This document shows, piece after piece, positions 40,877-49,693 of a DNA stretch of 64,000 bases. The notes under the pieces were generated by a model that saw nothing but the letters and a program-made list of their open reading frames with translations, was not told the origin of the DNA and made no database searches. Source of the stretch: JAWRCU01 sp033542235 (GTDB lineage Bacteria; Pseudomonadota; Alphaproteobacteria; Rhizobiales; Rhizobiaceae). The stretch covers positions 310,001-374,000 of the forward strand of contig NZ_JAWRCU010000002.1 in NCBI RefSeq assembly GCF_033542235.1, written 5' to 3'. The position numbers and the translations under genes were made by a program. The first letter of the stretch is position 1. Every line of letters starts with the position of its first letter.

Positions 40877-43516
40877 TTACGCCAGCGTGCGCTCGACGAT
40901 GTCGCGCAGGTCCGCCGAGAGGTTCGGCTCGGCAGCGAGCCTGAGCAACGCCTCGCGCGCCTTCTTCTGCCGCACCGGTTCAAGCGAGCGCCAGGAGCGC
41001 AGCCCAGTCGCAAGCCGCGCCGAGACCTGCGGGTTCCGTTTTTCGATCTCCAGCACGGTGTCCGCAAAGAGCATGTAGCCCCCGCCGTCAGGCCGGTGAA
41101 AGCCGGTCTGATTGGCCGTCGAGAAGGTACCGATCACCGAGCGCACGCGGTTCGGATTCGAGATCGAGAAGGCCGGATGGCGCATGAGCGCGCGAACGCG
41201 TTCCACGGATTGTGGGCCGGGAATGGCCGCCTGGATCTGGAACCATTTGTCGAGCACCAGCGGATCGGACCGGTAGCGCGCCTCGAAGCAGGCGAGCGCT
41301 TCCTCGGCTTGCCCCTTGGCGGCATGCCGGTGCGCAAGGATCGTAAGAGCGGCTGCACGGTCGGTCATGTTGTTCGCGGCCGCGAACTGCTTGGCCGCCC
41401 GGGTCGGGTCACTGGTGCTGAGAAAATCGAGCAGCGCGTTGCGCAGCGCTCGTCGCCCGGCGCTCGCCGCGTCCGGACTGAAGGTGTTGCCGCCGCTGAA
41501 CTCGGCAAACAGCCGTTCGAACAGGCTGGCATTGGCCTTCGCTATCGCTCTGGAGAGCGCCTCGCGCGCCGCAAAGATGGCGTCCGGGTCGATGTTGTTG
41601 CCGAGCTCGCGGGCGATATCGGCTTCGCCGGGCAGCGCGAGCGCCAGAGCGCGGAAGGCAGGCTCCAGCGCCTCGTTCGCTGCAATGGCGCCGGCCAGGC
41701 CGGTCAGGTCGCTGGAGAATTCCGGCTCCTTGCCGCCACGGATCTGCCGCGAGCCCACCATCAGCGCGTCGGCAAGCAGCGAGTTGAACGCCTGCCAGCG
41801 CGAGAAGGGGTCGCTGTCATGGCGGGCCAGGAAGGCGCGCTCGTCCTGCGTCTGCTCGATCGAGAGCGTTATCGGCGCCGAAAAGCCCCGGTTGAGCGAA
41901 AGCGCCGGCCGCTCTTTGATATCGCTGAAGCGGACCGTGTGGCGGCGTTTGCGCACGTGTATGATGCCGTTCTCGACAGCCGCGCCGTCGACATGGCCAT
42001 GATCGATATCCTGGCCGTCCTTGCCGACAAGACCGAAGGCGAGCGGGATATGCATCAGCCGCTTGCGACTTTCCGACGGAGTCGGCGGCACGGACTGCTC
42101 GATCTCGAGGAAAAGCTCGGACGCCTCCTTGTTGTAGGACGCGGTGACGGTGAGGTTGGGTGTTCCGGCCTGATGGTACCAGAGGGCGAATTGCGAGAGG
42201 TCGCGCCCAGTAACGTCCTCGAACACTTTCAGGAAATCTTCGACGGTGGCCGCGTCGCCGTCATGCCGCTCGAAATAGAGGTCCATCCCCTTGCGGAAGA
42301 GCTCGGCGCCTAAAATAGTGCGGATCATACGCACCACTTCCGAGCCCTTCTCGTAGACGGTCGAGGTGTAGAAGTTGTTGATCTCGCGATAGCGCCGCGG
42401 CCGTACGGGATGGGCGAGCGGCCCCTGGTCCTCCGGGAACTGGTGGGCGCGCAGCGTGCGCACCTCGGCAATGCGCTTCACCGCGCGCGAGCGCTGGTCG
42501 GCTGAGAACTCGTGGTCGCGAAAAACGGTCAGCCCTTCCTTGAGGCAGAGCTGGAACCAATCGCGGCAAGTGATTCTGTTGCCTGTCCAATTATGGAAGT
42601 ATTCGTGCGCGATCACCGCCTCGATGCCGGCGAAGTCAGTGTCGGTCGCCGTGTCGACGTCGGCCAGCACGTATTTGTCATTGAAGATGTTGAGGCCCTT
42701 GTTTTCCATGGCCCCCATGTTGAAGTCGGAGACTGCTACGACATTGAACACGTCGAGGTCGTATTCACGGCCGTATGTCTCCTCGTCCCAGCGCATCGAG
42801 CGCTTGAGGGCGTCCATCGCGTAAGCTGCGCGTGACTCCTTGCCATGCTCGACATAGATGCCGAGCTTGACCGTCCTCCCGGAGGCGGTGACAAACTCAT
42901 CCTCGACCACGCCGAGGTCGCCCGCCACGAGCGCAAAAAGATAGCTGGGCTTGGGGAAGGGGTCGCGCCAGACCGCATAGTGGCGGCCGTCGGCGAGATC
43001 GCCGGCCTCGGCCGGGTTGCCGTTCGAGAGCAGCAGTGGCGCTTCCTTGCGGTCGGCTTCGATGCGCACGGTATAGACAGAAAGGACATCAGGCCGGTCG
43101 AGGAAATAGGTGATGCGGCGGAAGCCCTCCGCCTCGCATTGCGTGCAGTAGTTGCCGTTGGAGCGGTAAAGTCCCATCAGCGCCTCGTTCTTGGCGGGCG
43201 CGAGCTCGGTCTCGATCGTCAGCAGGAAACGGCGGGCGTGAGGCGGCTTGGGGATTGACAGGCTGTCTGGCGTCGCGACGAAAGCGGAAGCGCTTGCAGG
43301 CATCCCGTCGATCGCCAGCCCTTTCAACGCCAGCCCGTCGCCGTCGAGCACCAGCGGTGCATCGAGCGGCGCGTCCTCGCGCCTTTCGACCGTGAGCTTT
43401 GCGATGACTACGGTCGAGTCGGGTGAAAGCCGAAATGTGAGGTCGGTCTCGGGAATGAGAAAAGAGCTCGGACGATAGTCTTCCAGGCGAAAGACCTGGC
43501 CGGTGTCGGTTCGCAT
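40877..43516 (-). CDS. pepN: Aminopeptidase N (M1 family)
   Basis: An 879-residue cytoplasmic zinc aminopeptidase. The substrate-anchoring GAMENKGLN motif and the zinc site HEYFHNWTGNRITCRDWFQL (HExxH plus the distal Glu in LKEGLTVF) are intact, and the C-terminal helical domains have the normal length. It removes N-terminal residues from peptides. The ATG at 43516 gives the expected MRTDTGQVFRLEDYRPS start; the frame is open for 28 more codons upstream, but these look unrelated. It lies just upstream of pleC in the same leftward direction. Confidence 0.96.
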   Translation of the reverse strand: MRTDTGQVFRLEDYRPSSFLIPETDLTFRLSPDSTVVIAKLTVERREDAPLDAPLVLDGDGLALKGLAIDGMPASASAFVATPDSLSIPKPPHARRFLLTIETELAPAKNEALMGLYRSNGNYCTQCEAEGFRRITYFLDRPDVLSVYTVRIEADRKEAPLLLSNGNPAEAGDLADGRHYAVWRDPFPKPSYLFALVAGDLGVVEDEFVTASGRTVKLGIYVEHGKESRAAYAMDALKRSMRWDEETYGREYDLDVFNVVAVSDFNMGAMENKGLNIFNDKYVLADVDTATDTDFAGIEAVIAHEYFHNWTGNRITCRDWFQLCLKEGLTVFRDHEFSADQRSRAVKRIAEVRTLRAHQFPEDQGPLAHPVRPRRYREINNFYTSTVYEKGSEVVRMIRTILGAELFRKGMDLYFERHDGDAATVEDFLKVFEDVTGRDLSQFALWYHQAGTPNLTVTASYNKEASELFLEIEQSVPPTPSESRKRLMHIPLAFGLVGKDGQDIDHGHVDGAAVENGIIHVRKRRHTVRFSDIKERPALSLNRGFSAPITLSIEQTQDERAFLARHDSDPFSRWQAFNSLLADALMVGSRQIRGGKEPEFSSDLTGLAGAIAANEALEPAFRALALALPGEADIARELGNNIDPDAIFAAREALSRAIAKANASLFERLFAEFSGGNTFSPDAASAGRRALRNALLDFLSTSDPTRAAKQFAAANNMTDRAAALTILAHRHAAKGQAEEALACFEARYRSDPLVLDKWFQIQAAIPGPQSVERVRALMRHPAFSISNPNRVRSVIGTFSTANQTGFHRPDGGGYMLFADTVLEIEKRNPQVSARLATGLRSWRSLEPVRQKKAREALLRLAAEPNLSADLRDIVERTLA

Positions 43517-43676
43517 TCCGTGCTTGTCCTGATTCCTGCGGCACGCCGAGGGGCGGATTGGCCCAATAATTTGAGGTCGGTGCCCTTTACACGAAACCAC
43601 CTCTCGACAAAACTGCCCTAAGGCTTATTTCAAGCGCACCTCCCGCTCACAGTTAATTCATCATCACGAGGCTGCC

Positions 43677-45989
43677 ATGACTATCGCCACACCGAAGTTC
43701 GGGATGGGGGCATCCGTTTTGCGCGTGGAGGACAAGTCCTTCATAACGGGGAACGGCCGTTACACGGACGACATCGCGCCTGCCGATGTGCTGCATGGCT
43801 ACGTTTTGCGTTCGCCGATCGCCAAGGGGAGCTTCAAGATCGTCTCGACCGAGGCTGCCAGGAATGCGCCGGGCGTCCGCCTGGTACTGACCGGCGCCGA
43901 CCTCGCCCATCTCGGTGCGCTCCGCTCCGGTGTCATGCAAGAGCAGCCGGACGGCAGCAAGGCGCCGACGCGCGACATCCCGATCCTGTGCCGCGATCGC
44001 GTCCACCATGTCGGCGACGCCGTAGCCTTCATCGTTGCCGATACCCGCGCGCTTGCGCAGGACGCGGCCGAGCTGATCGAGGTCGAATACGAGAGCGAGC
44101 CGGCTGCGGTCGACACCGTGACCGCGCTTGGCGAGGATACGCCGCTGGTCTGGCCGGAGCTCGGCTCCAACCGCGCCTTCGCCTACGAGATCGGCGACAG
44201 GAAAAAGACCGACGCCGCATTCGCGCAAGCCGCGAAAGTGGTCGGCATCAAATTCGTCAACAACCGGCTCGTATGCAACTATATGGAGCCGCGTTCGGCG
44301 ATTGGCGAGTGGAACGAGGACGAGGACCGCTACGTCCTGACCAGCGGTTCGCAGGGCGTGCACGGCCTGCGCGATATCATTGCCAAGAAGGTATTCAAAG
44401 TCGCGCCGAAGAAGGTGCGCGTGATCACGCCTGATGTCGGCGGCGGCTTCGGTCCGAAGAGCATGGTGTATCGTGAGTATCCGCTGGTGCTGGAGGCTGC
44501 AAAACGCCTCGGGCGGCCGGTGAAATGGACCAGCGATCGCAACGAGCATTTTCTCTCCGACGCACAAGGTCGGGACAATTTCGCCGAGGCCGAGATGGCA
44601 CTCGACGAAGACGGCCGCTTTCTCGCTTTGCGCATCCACGTCCTGGCCAATCTCGGCGCCTACGTCCATCAGTATGGCCCGGCTGTCCCGACCATCGGGG
44701 TCAGCATGTCGACGGGTGTCTACGACATTCAGACGCTCTTCGTGGCGGTCGATGGCGTCTATACCAACACCGTTCCGGTGGACGCTTATCGCGGGGCCGG
44801 ACGCCCGGAAGCGGCTTTCCTGATCGAAAAACTCGTCGACGAGTGCGCCAGGGAGCTAGGGCTGGGTCGCGAAGAAATCCGCCGCCGCAACTTCATTCGC
44901 CCAGAGCAGTTCCCTTACCGGACTGCGACCGACCGGCTCTATGACGTCGGCGAGTTCGATGGCCACATGACGCTGGCGCTGGAGCGCGCCGGATGGGCCG
45001 ATTTCGACCAGCGGCTGAGAGACTCGCAGGCGAGAGGTAAGATCCGGGGCATCGGCATGGCGACCTACATCGAGGCCTGCGCCTTTCCGGGCTCGGAGCC
45101 GGCCTATCTCCAGCTCAACGGCGACGGCACGGTGACGCTCTCGATCGGCACACAGACCAATGGGCAGGGACATGCGACCGCCTATGCGCAGTTCATCGCC
45201 GAGAAGCTCAATATCGACATCTCGAAGATCACCGTCCATCAGGGCGACACCGACCGGCTGAAGGCGGGCGGCGGCACGGGCGGTTCGCGCTCCATACCGC
45301 TCGGCGGCGTCTCCGCAGCCCGCGCAGGTGAGGACCTCGCCGAGAAGATCAAGCGGATCGCCGCCGACGAGCTCGAAGCGTCGGCCGGCGACATCGAGCT
45401 CGTCGATGGCACGGCGCGCATTGTCGGCACCGACCGATCCATCACCTTCGCCGACGTCGCCAAGGCAGCCAAGCAGCCACGCGATCTCCAGGGTTTCGGC
45501 GAATTCGAGCAGGACGAGTGCACCTATCCGAACGGCACGCATGTCTCGGAGGTCGAGATCGACCCGGAGACCGGCGTTGCCGAGATCGTCGGCTACACGG
45601 TCGTGGACGATTTCGGGGTGACCGTGAACCCGATCCTGCTCGCCGGCCAGATCCATGGCGGCGTGGTGCAGGGTATCGGTCAGGCATTGACCGAGAACAC
45701 CGTCTACGGCGAGGACGGCCAGCTGCTGACTGCAAGCTTCATGGACTATTCGATGCCTCGCGCCGACGCCGTGCCGTTCTTCCATTTCGAGACGCGTAAC
45801 GTGCCTTCGACGACGAATGCGCTCGGCATCAAAGGCGCGGGCGAGGCGGGAACGATCGGCGCGGCGCCCGCCGTCGTCAATGCAGTCACGGACGCGCTCT
45901 ACCGAGCCTATGGTATCCGACATATCGATATGCCGGCGACGCCGCTGCGCATCTGGAGTGCCATTCAGCAGGCAAAATCAGGGACCTGA
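43677..45989 (+). CDS. Molybdenum hydroxylase large subunit (xanthine/CO dehydrogenase family), form-II CoxL-like
   Basis: A 770-residue molybdopterin-binding subunit. Visible family motifs are GNGRYTDDI at the start, TPDVGGGFGPK, the active-site loop AYRGAGRPEA, QTNGQGHATAYAQ, and the late GAGEAGTIGAAPAV. The AYRGAGR loop is the form-II type and lacks the Cys of true CO dehydrogenase (AYRCSFR), so the enzyme should hydroxylate an unknown aldehyde or heterocycle. No FAD or 2Fe-2S subunit gene is adjacent, which is unusual. A GAGG site lies just before the ATG. Confidence 0.9.
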   Translation: MTIATPKFGMGASVLRVEDKSFITGNGRYTDDIAPADVLHGYVLRSPIAKGSFKIVSTEAARNAPGVRLVLTGADLAHLGALRSGVMQEQPDGSKAPTRDIPILCRDRVHHVGDAVAFIVADTRALAQDAAELIEVEYESEPAAVDTVTALGEDTPLVWPELGSNRAFAYEIGDRKKTDAAFAQAAKVVGIKFVNNRLVCNYMEPRSAIGEWNEDEDRYVLTSGSQGVHGLRDIIAKKVFKVAPKKVRVITPDVGGGFGPKSMVYREYPLVLEAAKRLGRPVKWTSDRNEHFLSDAQGRDNFAEAEMALDEDGRFLALRIHVLANLGAYVHQYGPAVPTIGVSMSTGVYDIQTLFVAVDGVYTNTVPVDAYRGAGRPEAAFLIEKLVDECARELGLGREEIRRRNFIRPEQFPYRTATDRLYDVGEFDGHMTLALERAGWADFDQRLRDSQARGKIRGIGMATYIEACAFPGSEPAYLQLNGDGTVTLSIGTQTNGQGHATAYAQFIAEKLNIDISKITVHQGDTDRLKAGGGTGGSRSIPLGGVSAARAGEDLAEKIKRIAADELEASAGDIELVDGTARIVGTDRSITFADVAKAAKQPRDLQGFGEFEQDECTYPNGTHVSEVEIDPETGVAEIVGYTVVDDFGVTVNPILLAGQIHGGVVQGIGQALTENTVYGEDGQLLTASFMDYSMPRADAVPFFHFETRNVPSTTNALGIKGAGEAGTIGAAPAVVNAVTDALYRAYGIRHIDMPATPLRIWSAIQQAKSGT

Positions 45990-46057
45990 CGAAGACATTG
46001 GAACCGATGCGTGCGGATCGCGCGTGAGAGGAAATTGATGCGCGCGACTTGCAGAGC

Positions 46058-47020
46058 ATGACAGCGGCTTCCGGTGCAGGGCTCCAGAAGGAGCAACTCG
46101 CCAACACGCTGACCGGCATCCTGCTGAAGGTCGCCTCGGTGGCGATCTTTGTGGGTATGTCGTCCTGCATCAAGCTGGCCGGAGACCTGCCGGCGGGCGA
46201 GATCGTCTTCTTCCGCTCCTTCTTCGCCGTCATTCCCGTCCTCGCCGTCTTTGCGTGGCGCGGACAACTTCGGAGCGCCCTCGCAACCAGTCATCCGCTC
46301 TCCCACATCGCCCGCGGTATGGTAGGTGTCGCTGCGATGGGGCTCAGTTTCTTTGCGCTCACCCGGCTGCCACTCCCGGAAGCGATCACGCTCAATTACG
46401 CTCAGCCCTTGCTGGTCGTCGTCTTCAGCGTGATCTGCCTCGGCGAGACGATCCACATCTACCGATGGAGCGCAGTGATCGTGGGCCTGATCGGCGTCTT
46501 GATCATCTCCTGGCCGAAGCTCACGCTGTTTTCCACTGGCGCCGGCTTCTCCGATCAGGAGGCGGTGGGCGTTGTCGCCGCGCTCGTCTCCGCCGCTGTT
46601 TCTGCGGTTGCCATGATTTTGGTGCGCCGGCTGGTGCGTACCGAAAAGTCGACGACGATCGTACTCTGGTTTTCACTGACTGCGAGCGCGATCGCGCTTC
46701 TGACCATACCGTTCGGCTGGAAGCAGCCGACGATCGAGCAGGCTACGCTGCTGATCGCGGCAGGTTTCTGCGGAGGCATCGCGCAGATCCTGATGACGGA
46801 GGCTTACCGCCACGCGGAGGCTTCGACTGTCGCGCCGTTCGAATACACCTCGATGATCCTCAGCATCATCTCGGGCTACCTCCTCTTTGCCGACCTCCCG
46901 ACCATCCATACGCTGATCGGCGGGACGATCGTGGTTGGCGCTGGCCTCTTCATCGTCTGGCGGGAGCGCCAGCTCGGCATCAAGCGGGGAGCCGCGCGCA
47001 AGCTGACGCCGCCGGTCTGA
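46058..47020 (+). CDS. DMT-superfamily (EamA) exporter
   Basis: A 320-residue membrane protein with ten predicted hydrophobic segments and two EamA repeats. Landmarks are the ILLKVASVAIFVGMSSCIKL region, LPLPEAITLNYAQPLLVVVFS in the first repeat, and ASTVAPFEYTSMILSIISGYLLF in the second. These proteins generally export amino acids, nucleobases or metabolites, and the substrate is not predictable. ATG 46058 is preferred; TTG 46049 is also in frame. It starts about 70 bases after the Mo-hydroxylase gene. Confidence 0.88.
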   Translation: MTAASGAGLQKEQLANTLTGILLKVASVAIFVGMSSCIKLAGDLPAGEIVFFRSFFAVIPVLAVFAWRGQLRSALATSHPLSHIARGMVGVAAMGLSFFALTRLPLPEAITLNYAQPLLVVVFSVICLGETIHIYRWSAVIVGLIGVLIISWPKLTLFSTGAGFSDQEAVGVVAALVSAAVSAVAMILVRRLVRTEKSTTIVLWFSLTASAIALLTIPFGWKQPTIEQATLLIAAGFCGGIAQILMTEAYRHAEASTVAPFEYTSMILSIISGYLLFADLPTIHTLIGGTIVVGAGLFIVWRERQLGIKRGAARKLTPPV

Positions 47021-47022
47021 AT

Positions 47023-47790
47023 TTAACCAGCGCTCGTCGCGGCCTGCTCCTGCCGAAGCGTTGCGATGAAGCGTTTTGTCCGCTCGCGCCGGGGATTGCC
47101 GAAGATCGCGCTCGCCGGTCCGGCCTCCACGACGACGCCGGCCTCCAGGAACATGACCTCGTTGGCGATGTTCGAAGCCAGCCGCAGATCGTGCGTGGCC
47201 ATCACCATGGTCGTGCCCTCCTTGGCGAGCTGAGCCAGCACTTCGACCACCTCTTCAGCAAGTTCCGGATCGAGCGCCGAAGTCGGCTCGTCGCAAAGCA
47301 GCACTTTCGGCGACGGCGCCAGCGCCCGCGCGATCGCGACCCGCTGCTGCTGTCCGCCCGACAATGTCGAGGGCCAGGCATCGGCCTTGGCCGCCAGCCC
47401 GACCTTCTCGAGCAGCGCCAATGCCCGCTCGCGCGCCTTCGGGACAGGCCATTTCTGCACCGTGATCAGCCCCTCCATGATGTTCTCGATGGCGGTGCGA
47501 TGCGGGAAAAGCTGGAAATTCTGGAACACCATGCCCGTCTGCCGCCGCAAGCGCTGGATGTCGCTTGTCGCCACCTTGCCGCCGGGATGGAACTGCAGGA
47601 CGTCGTCGCCGATGCGTACCGTACCCGAGGTCGGGATCTCGAGCAGGTTTATGCAGCGCAGCAGGGTGCTCTTGCCGCCGCCCGAAGGTCCGATCAGGGC
47701 CGTCACGGTACCCTCGGCAATGGTGACGCTCACATCCTTCAGTACCAGATGGTCGCCGAAACGCTTCTCGATATTCTTGAGCTCGATCAC
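47023..47790 (-). CDS. Amino acid ABC transporter ATPase (GlnQ/HisP type)
   Basis: A 255-residue ATPase. It has Walker A GPSGGGKST, Q-loop (MVFQNFQLFPH), signature LSGGQQQRV, Walker B LLCDEPTSALDPE, and the switch His in MATHDLRLA. This is the polar amino acid uptake class. The GTG start at 47790 overlaps the permease stop (GTGA), a good reason to choose it over the longer frame. Last gene of a leftward importer operon of binding protein, permease and ATPase. Confidence 0.94.
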   Translation of the reverse strand: MIELKNIEKRFGDHLVLKDVSVTIAEGTVTALIGPSGGGKSTLLRCINLLEIPTSGTVRIGDDVLQFHPGGKVATSDIQRLRRQTGMVFQNFQLFPHRTAIENIMEGLITVQKWPVPKARERALALLEKVGLAAKADAWPSTLSGGQQQRVAIARALAPSPKVLLCDEPTSALDPELAEEVVEVLAQLAKEGTTMVMATHDLRLASNIANEVMFLEAGVVVEAGPASAIFGNPRRERTKRFIATLRQEQAATSAG

Positions 47791-48467
47791 GACCGCGCCT
47801 CCAGGAAGCCGCCATAGCGCCCGAGCCGCTTCTCCAGCCGCACCTGGAGCGCCGACAGGACCGAACTCAGCGCGAGATAGATGAGCGCCGCCTCGATATA
47901 GAGGATCAGCGGCTCGTAAGTGACGGCGACAACGCGCTGGGCAGCCTGGAACAGCTCCGGCACGGTAATGGCGGCAGCAAGCGAAGTATCCTTCACCAGC
48001 GAGATGAAGGTGTTGGACAGGGGCGGCACTGCTACCCGCCCGGCTTGCGGCAGGATGGTGCGGCGCATCGCCTGCGACCATGTCATGCCGATCGAATAGG
48101 CGGCTTCCCACTGGCCCCTGGGCACCGAGCCGATGACGGCGCGGATGATTTCGGACGTGTAGGCGCCGATGTTGAGGGTGAAGCCGATCAGCGCGGCGGG
48201 AAATGCATCGAGCACGATGCCGACCGAAGGCAAACCATAGAAGATCAGGAAGAGCTGCACCAGAAGCGGCGTGCCCCGGATGATCCAGACATAGAAACGC
48301 ACGATGGCCGCGAGCGGCGCCGGCCCGAAAAGCCTGAGAAGCGCAACGCCGAGGCCAACCAGCAGGCCGAAGGCGAAGGAGAGCACGGTGAGCGGTGCTG
48401 TGAACGCGATCGCTGCCCAGAGCAGGGGCCCAAGCGATTCCAGCATGAGTTGCAGCCAATGCGGCAC
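47787..48467 (-). CDS. Amino acid ABC transporter permease (HisM/GlnP type)
   Basis: A 226-residue permease with about five membrane segments and the family motif QLFLIFYGLP. It then has NIGAYTSEIIRAVIGSVPRGQWEAAYSIGMT and a coupling segment RTILPQAGRVAVPPLSNTFISLVKDTSLA near residue 150. It probably works as a homodimer, since only one permease gene is present. The ATG at 48467 is used; ATG 48443 is a shorter alternative. Confidence 0.92.
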   Translation of the reverse strand: MPHWLQLMLESLGPLLWAAIAFTAPLTVLSFAFGLLVGLGVALLRLFGPAPLAAIVRFYVWIIRGTPLLVQLFLIFYGLPSVGIVLDAFPAALIGFTLNIGAYTSEIIRAVIGSVPRGQWEAAYSIGMTWSQAMRRTILPQAGRVAVPPLSNTFISLVKDTSLAAAITVPELFQAAQRVVAVTYEPLILYIEAALIYLALSSVLSALQVRLEKRLGRYGGFLEARS

Positions 48468-48484
48468 GAGCGGACCTTTCTAAA

Positions 48485-48532
48485 GCATCGGACCGAAAAG
48501 TGCACGTAGCGGTTTTCGGACAAATCCGATGC
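48485..48532. repeat. Palindromic intergenic repeat element
   Basis: An imperfect palindrome with outer arms GCATCGGA (48485-48492) and TCCGATGC (48525-48532) and inner arms CCGAAAA (48493-48499) and TTTTCGG (48513-48519). It lies between the binding-protein and permease genes of the importer operon. The form is typical of the short palindromic repeats scattered in rhizobial intergenic DNA. Confidence 0.6.
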
Positions 48533-48592
48533 GTAAAAAAAGAAATAAGCGGCCAGAAGGCCGGAATTCCGGACTGCCGCCATAACAAACGA

Positions 48593-48623
48593 AAGCGGCG
48601 TGCCGGGCAACCGGACGCCGCTT
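48593..48623 (-). terminator. Attenuator-like hairpin after the amino acid binding-protein gene
   Basis: On the minus strand an 8-base stem (AAGCGGCG at 48593-48600 with CGCCGCTT at 48616-48623, plus an inner CCGG pair) begins about 50 bases after the binding-protein stop and is followed by the T-rich TTTCGTTTGTT. It resembles a leaky intrinsic terminator that would keep binding protein above permease and ATPase. Confidence 0.6.
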
Positions 48624-48671
48624 GATGCTTCTGGTCGGCGAGCCTGGGGGCCGGCTCACCTTGCAGGACTG

Positions 48672-49445
48672 TTACTGCGACACGTCCTGGCCGAAATAGA
48701 TGTCGGCGATCTTCTGATAGGCGCCGTCCGCCTTGATCTCGTCAAGCGCCTTGTTGATGGCGGCCACCAACTCCGGATCGCCCTTCTTGACGATGACGCC
48801 GGAATAGTCGGCGTTCTCCTGCTGGGCCGCAATCTTCACATTGGCGTCGGGCTTGTGCTTCTTGAAATCATAGAAGGACAGGCTGTCGTTGATCGTGGCG
48901 TCGGCGCGGCCGTTGAGCACCAGCTGAATCGACTGGTCGAAGCCGTCGGTGCCGACCAGCTCGGCGCCCGAGCTTTCCGCCAGCTTGCCAAAATTCGACG
49001 TCAGCGTCTGCGCCGACTTCTTGCCCTTCAGATCCGCGAAGCTCTTGATCTCGTCATTGTCGCCACGCACGATCAGCACTGCCTTGGAGGCGATATAGGG
49101 ATTGGAGAAATCATATTTGGCCTTGCGCGCTTCGGTAATGCCGACCTGGTTGATGACCGCATCGTAGCGATCGGCGTCGAGGCCCGCGATCAACCCGTCC
49201 CAGCGCCCTTCCAGGAACTCGGCCTTGACGCCGAGGCGCTTGGCGATCTCGCGGCCTATTTCGACGTCGAAGCCGGTCAGCGCCCCTGACGCATCGTGAT
49301 AGGTGAAAGGCGCATAGGTGCCTTCCGTGCCGATTCGGAAGACGCCGGTCTGCTTGATCTTGTCAAGATTTGCGCCGGCATGCGCGCCAGCGAGCGCCAG
49401 AACCTGAACGGCGCCGGCGACGACGAGTGACTTGAGCCATTTCAT
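48672..49445 (-). CDS. Periplasmic amino acid-binding protein (family 3)
   Basis: A 257-residue binding protein. It has a Sec signal (MKWLKSLVVAGAVQVLALAGAHAG, residues 1-24), then the family pattern FRIGTEGTYAPFTYHDASGALTGFDVEIGREIAKRLG, DAVINQVGITEARKAKYDFSNPY, and a conserved end (DEIKADGAYQKIADIYFG). It is the first gene of the leftward importer operon. The ligand is probably a polar amino acid or cystine; nothing in the sequence settles which. Confidence 0.93.
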   Translation of the reverse strand: MKWLKSLVVAGAVQVLALAGAHAGANLDKIKQTGVFRIGTEGTYAPFTYHDASGALTGFDVEIGREIAKRLGVKAEFLEGRWDGLIAGLDADRYDAVINQVGITEARKAKYDFSNPYIASKAVLIVRGDNDEIKSFADLKGKKSAQTLTSNFGKLAESSGAELVGTDGFDQSIQLVLNGRADATINDSLSFYDFKKHKPDANVKIAAQQENADYSGVIVKKGDPELVAAINKALDEIKADGAYQKIADIYFGQDVSQ

Positions 49446-49593
49446 TTTTGCAGCCCCTGTGATGTGGCCGGCAAGGCGCCGGAACCTGTTGAGGTGCCCA
49501 AAGATTTGGCAGAACCTCACGGGCGATTTAAGGAATGAAATTTCGAAGGCAATGGCTTTGGAGCATTTTGTTCTCGGCCGGGCGCTCGTTGCA

Positions 49594-49633
49594 GCATGTC
49601 TCCTGAAAGCGGGGTTTCGGGACAAGGGCATGC
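49594..49633. repeat. Short palindromic intergenic repeat
   Basis: Outer arms GCATG (49594-49598) and CATGC (49629-49633), with inner CCTGAAA and TTTCGGG arms around GCGGGG. It is the same general design as the elements at 40813 and 48485, and sits between the binding-protein gene and the XRE regulator gene. Confidence 0.5.
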
Positions 49634-49693
49634 GTCGAAACAAAGGCTAGCGCGAGGAGGGGCTTAGCCCGTCTTCCGGTACCGATTTCAAGA

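Noticed and set aside
46255..47817. A 520-codon plus-strand frame crossing the exporter and the amino acid ATPase.
   Set aside because: It overlaps two well-supported genes in other frames and shows no domain.
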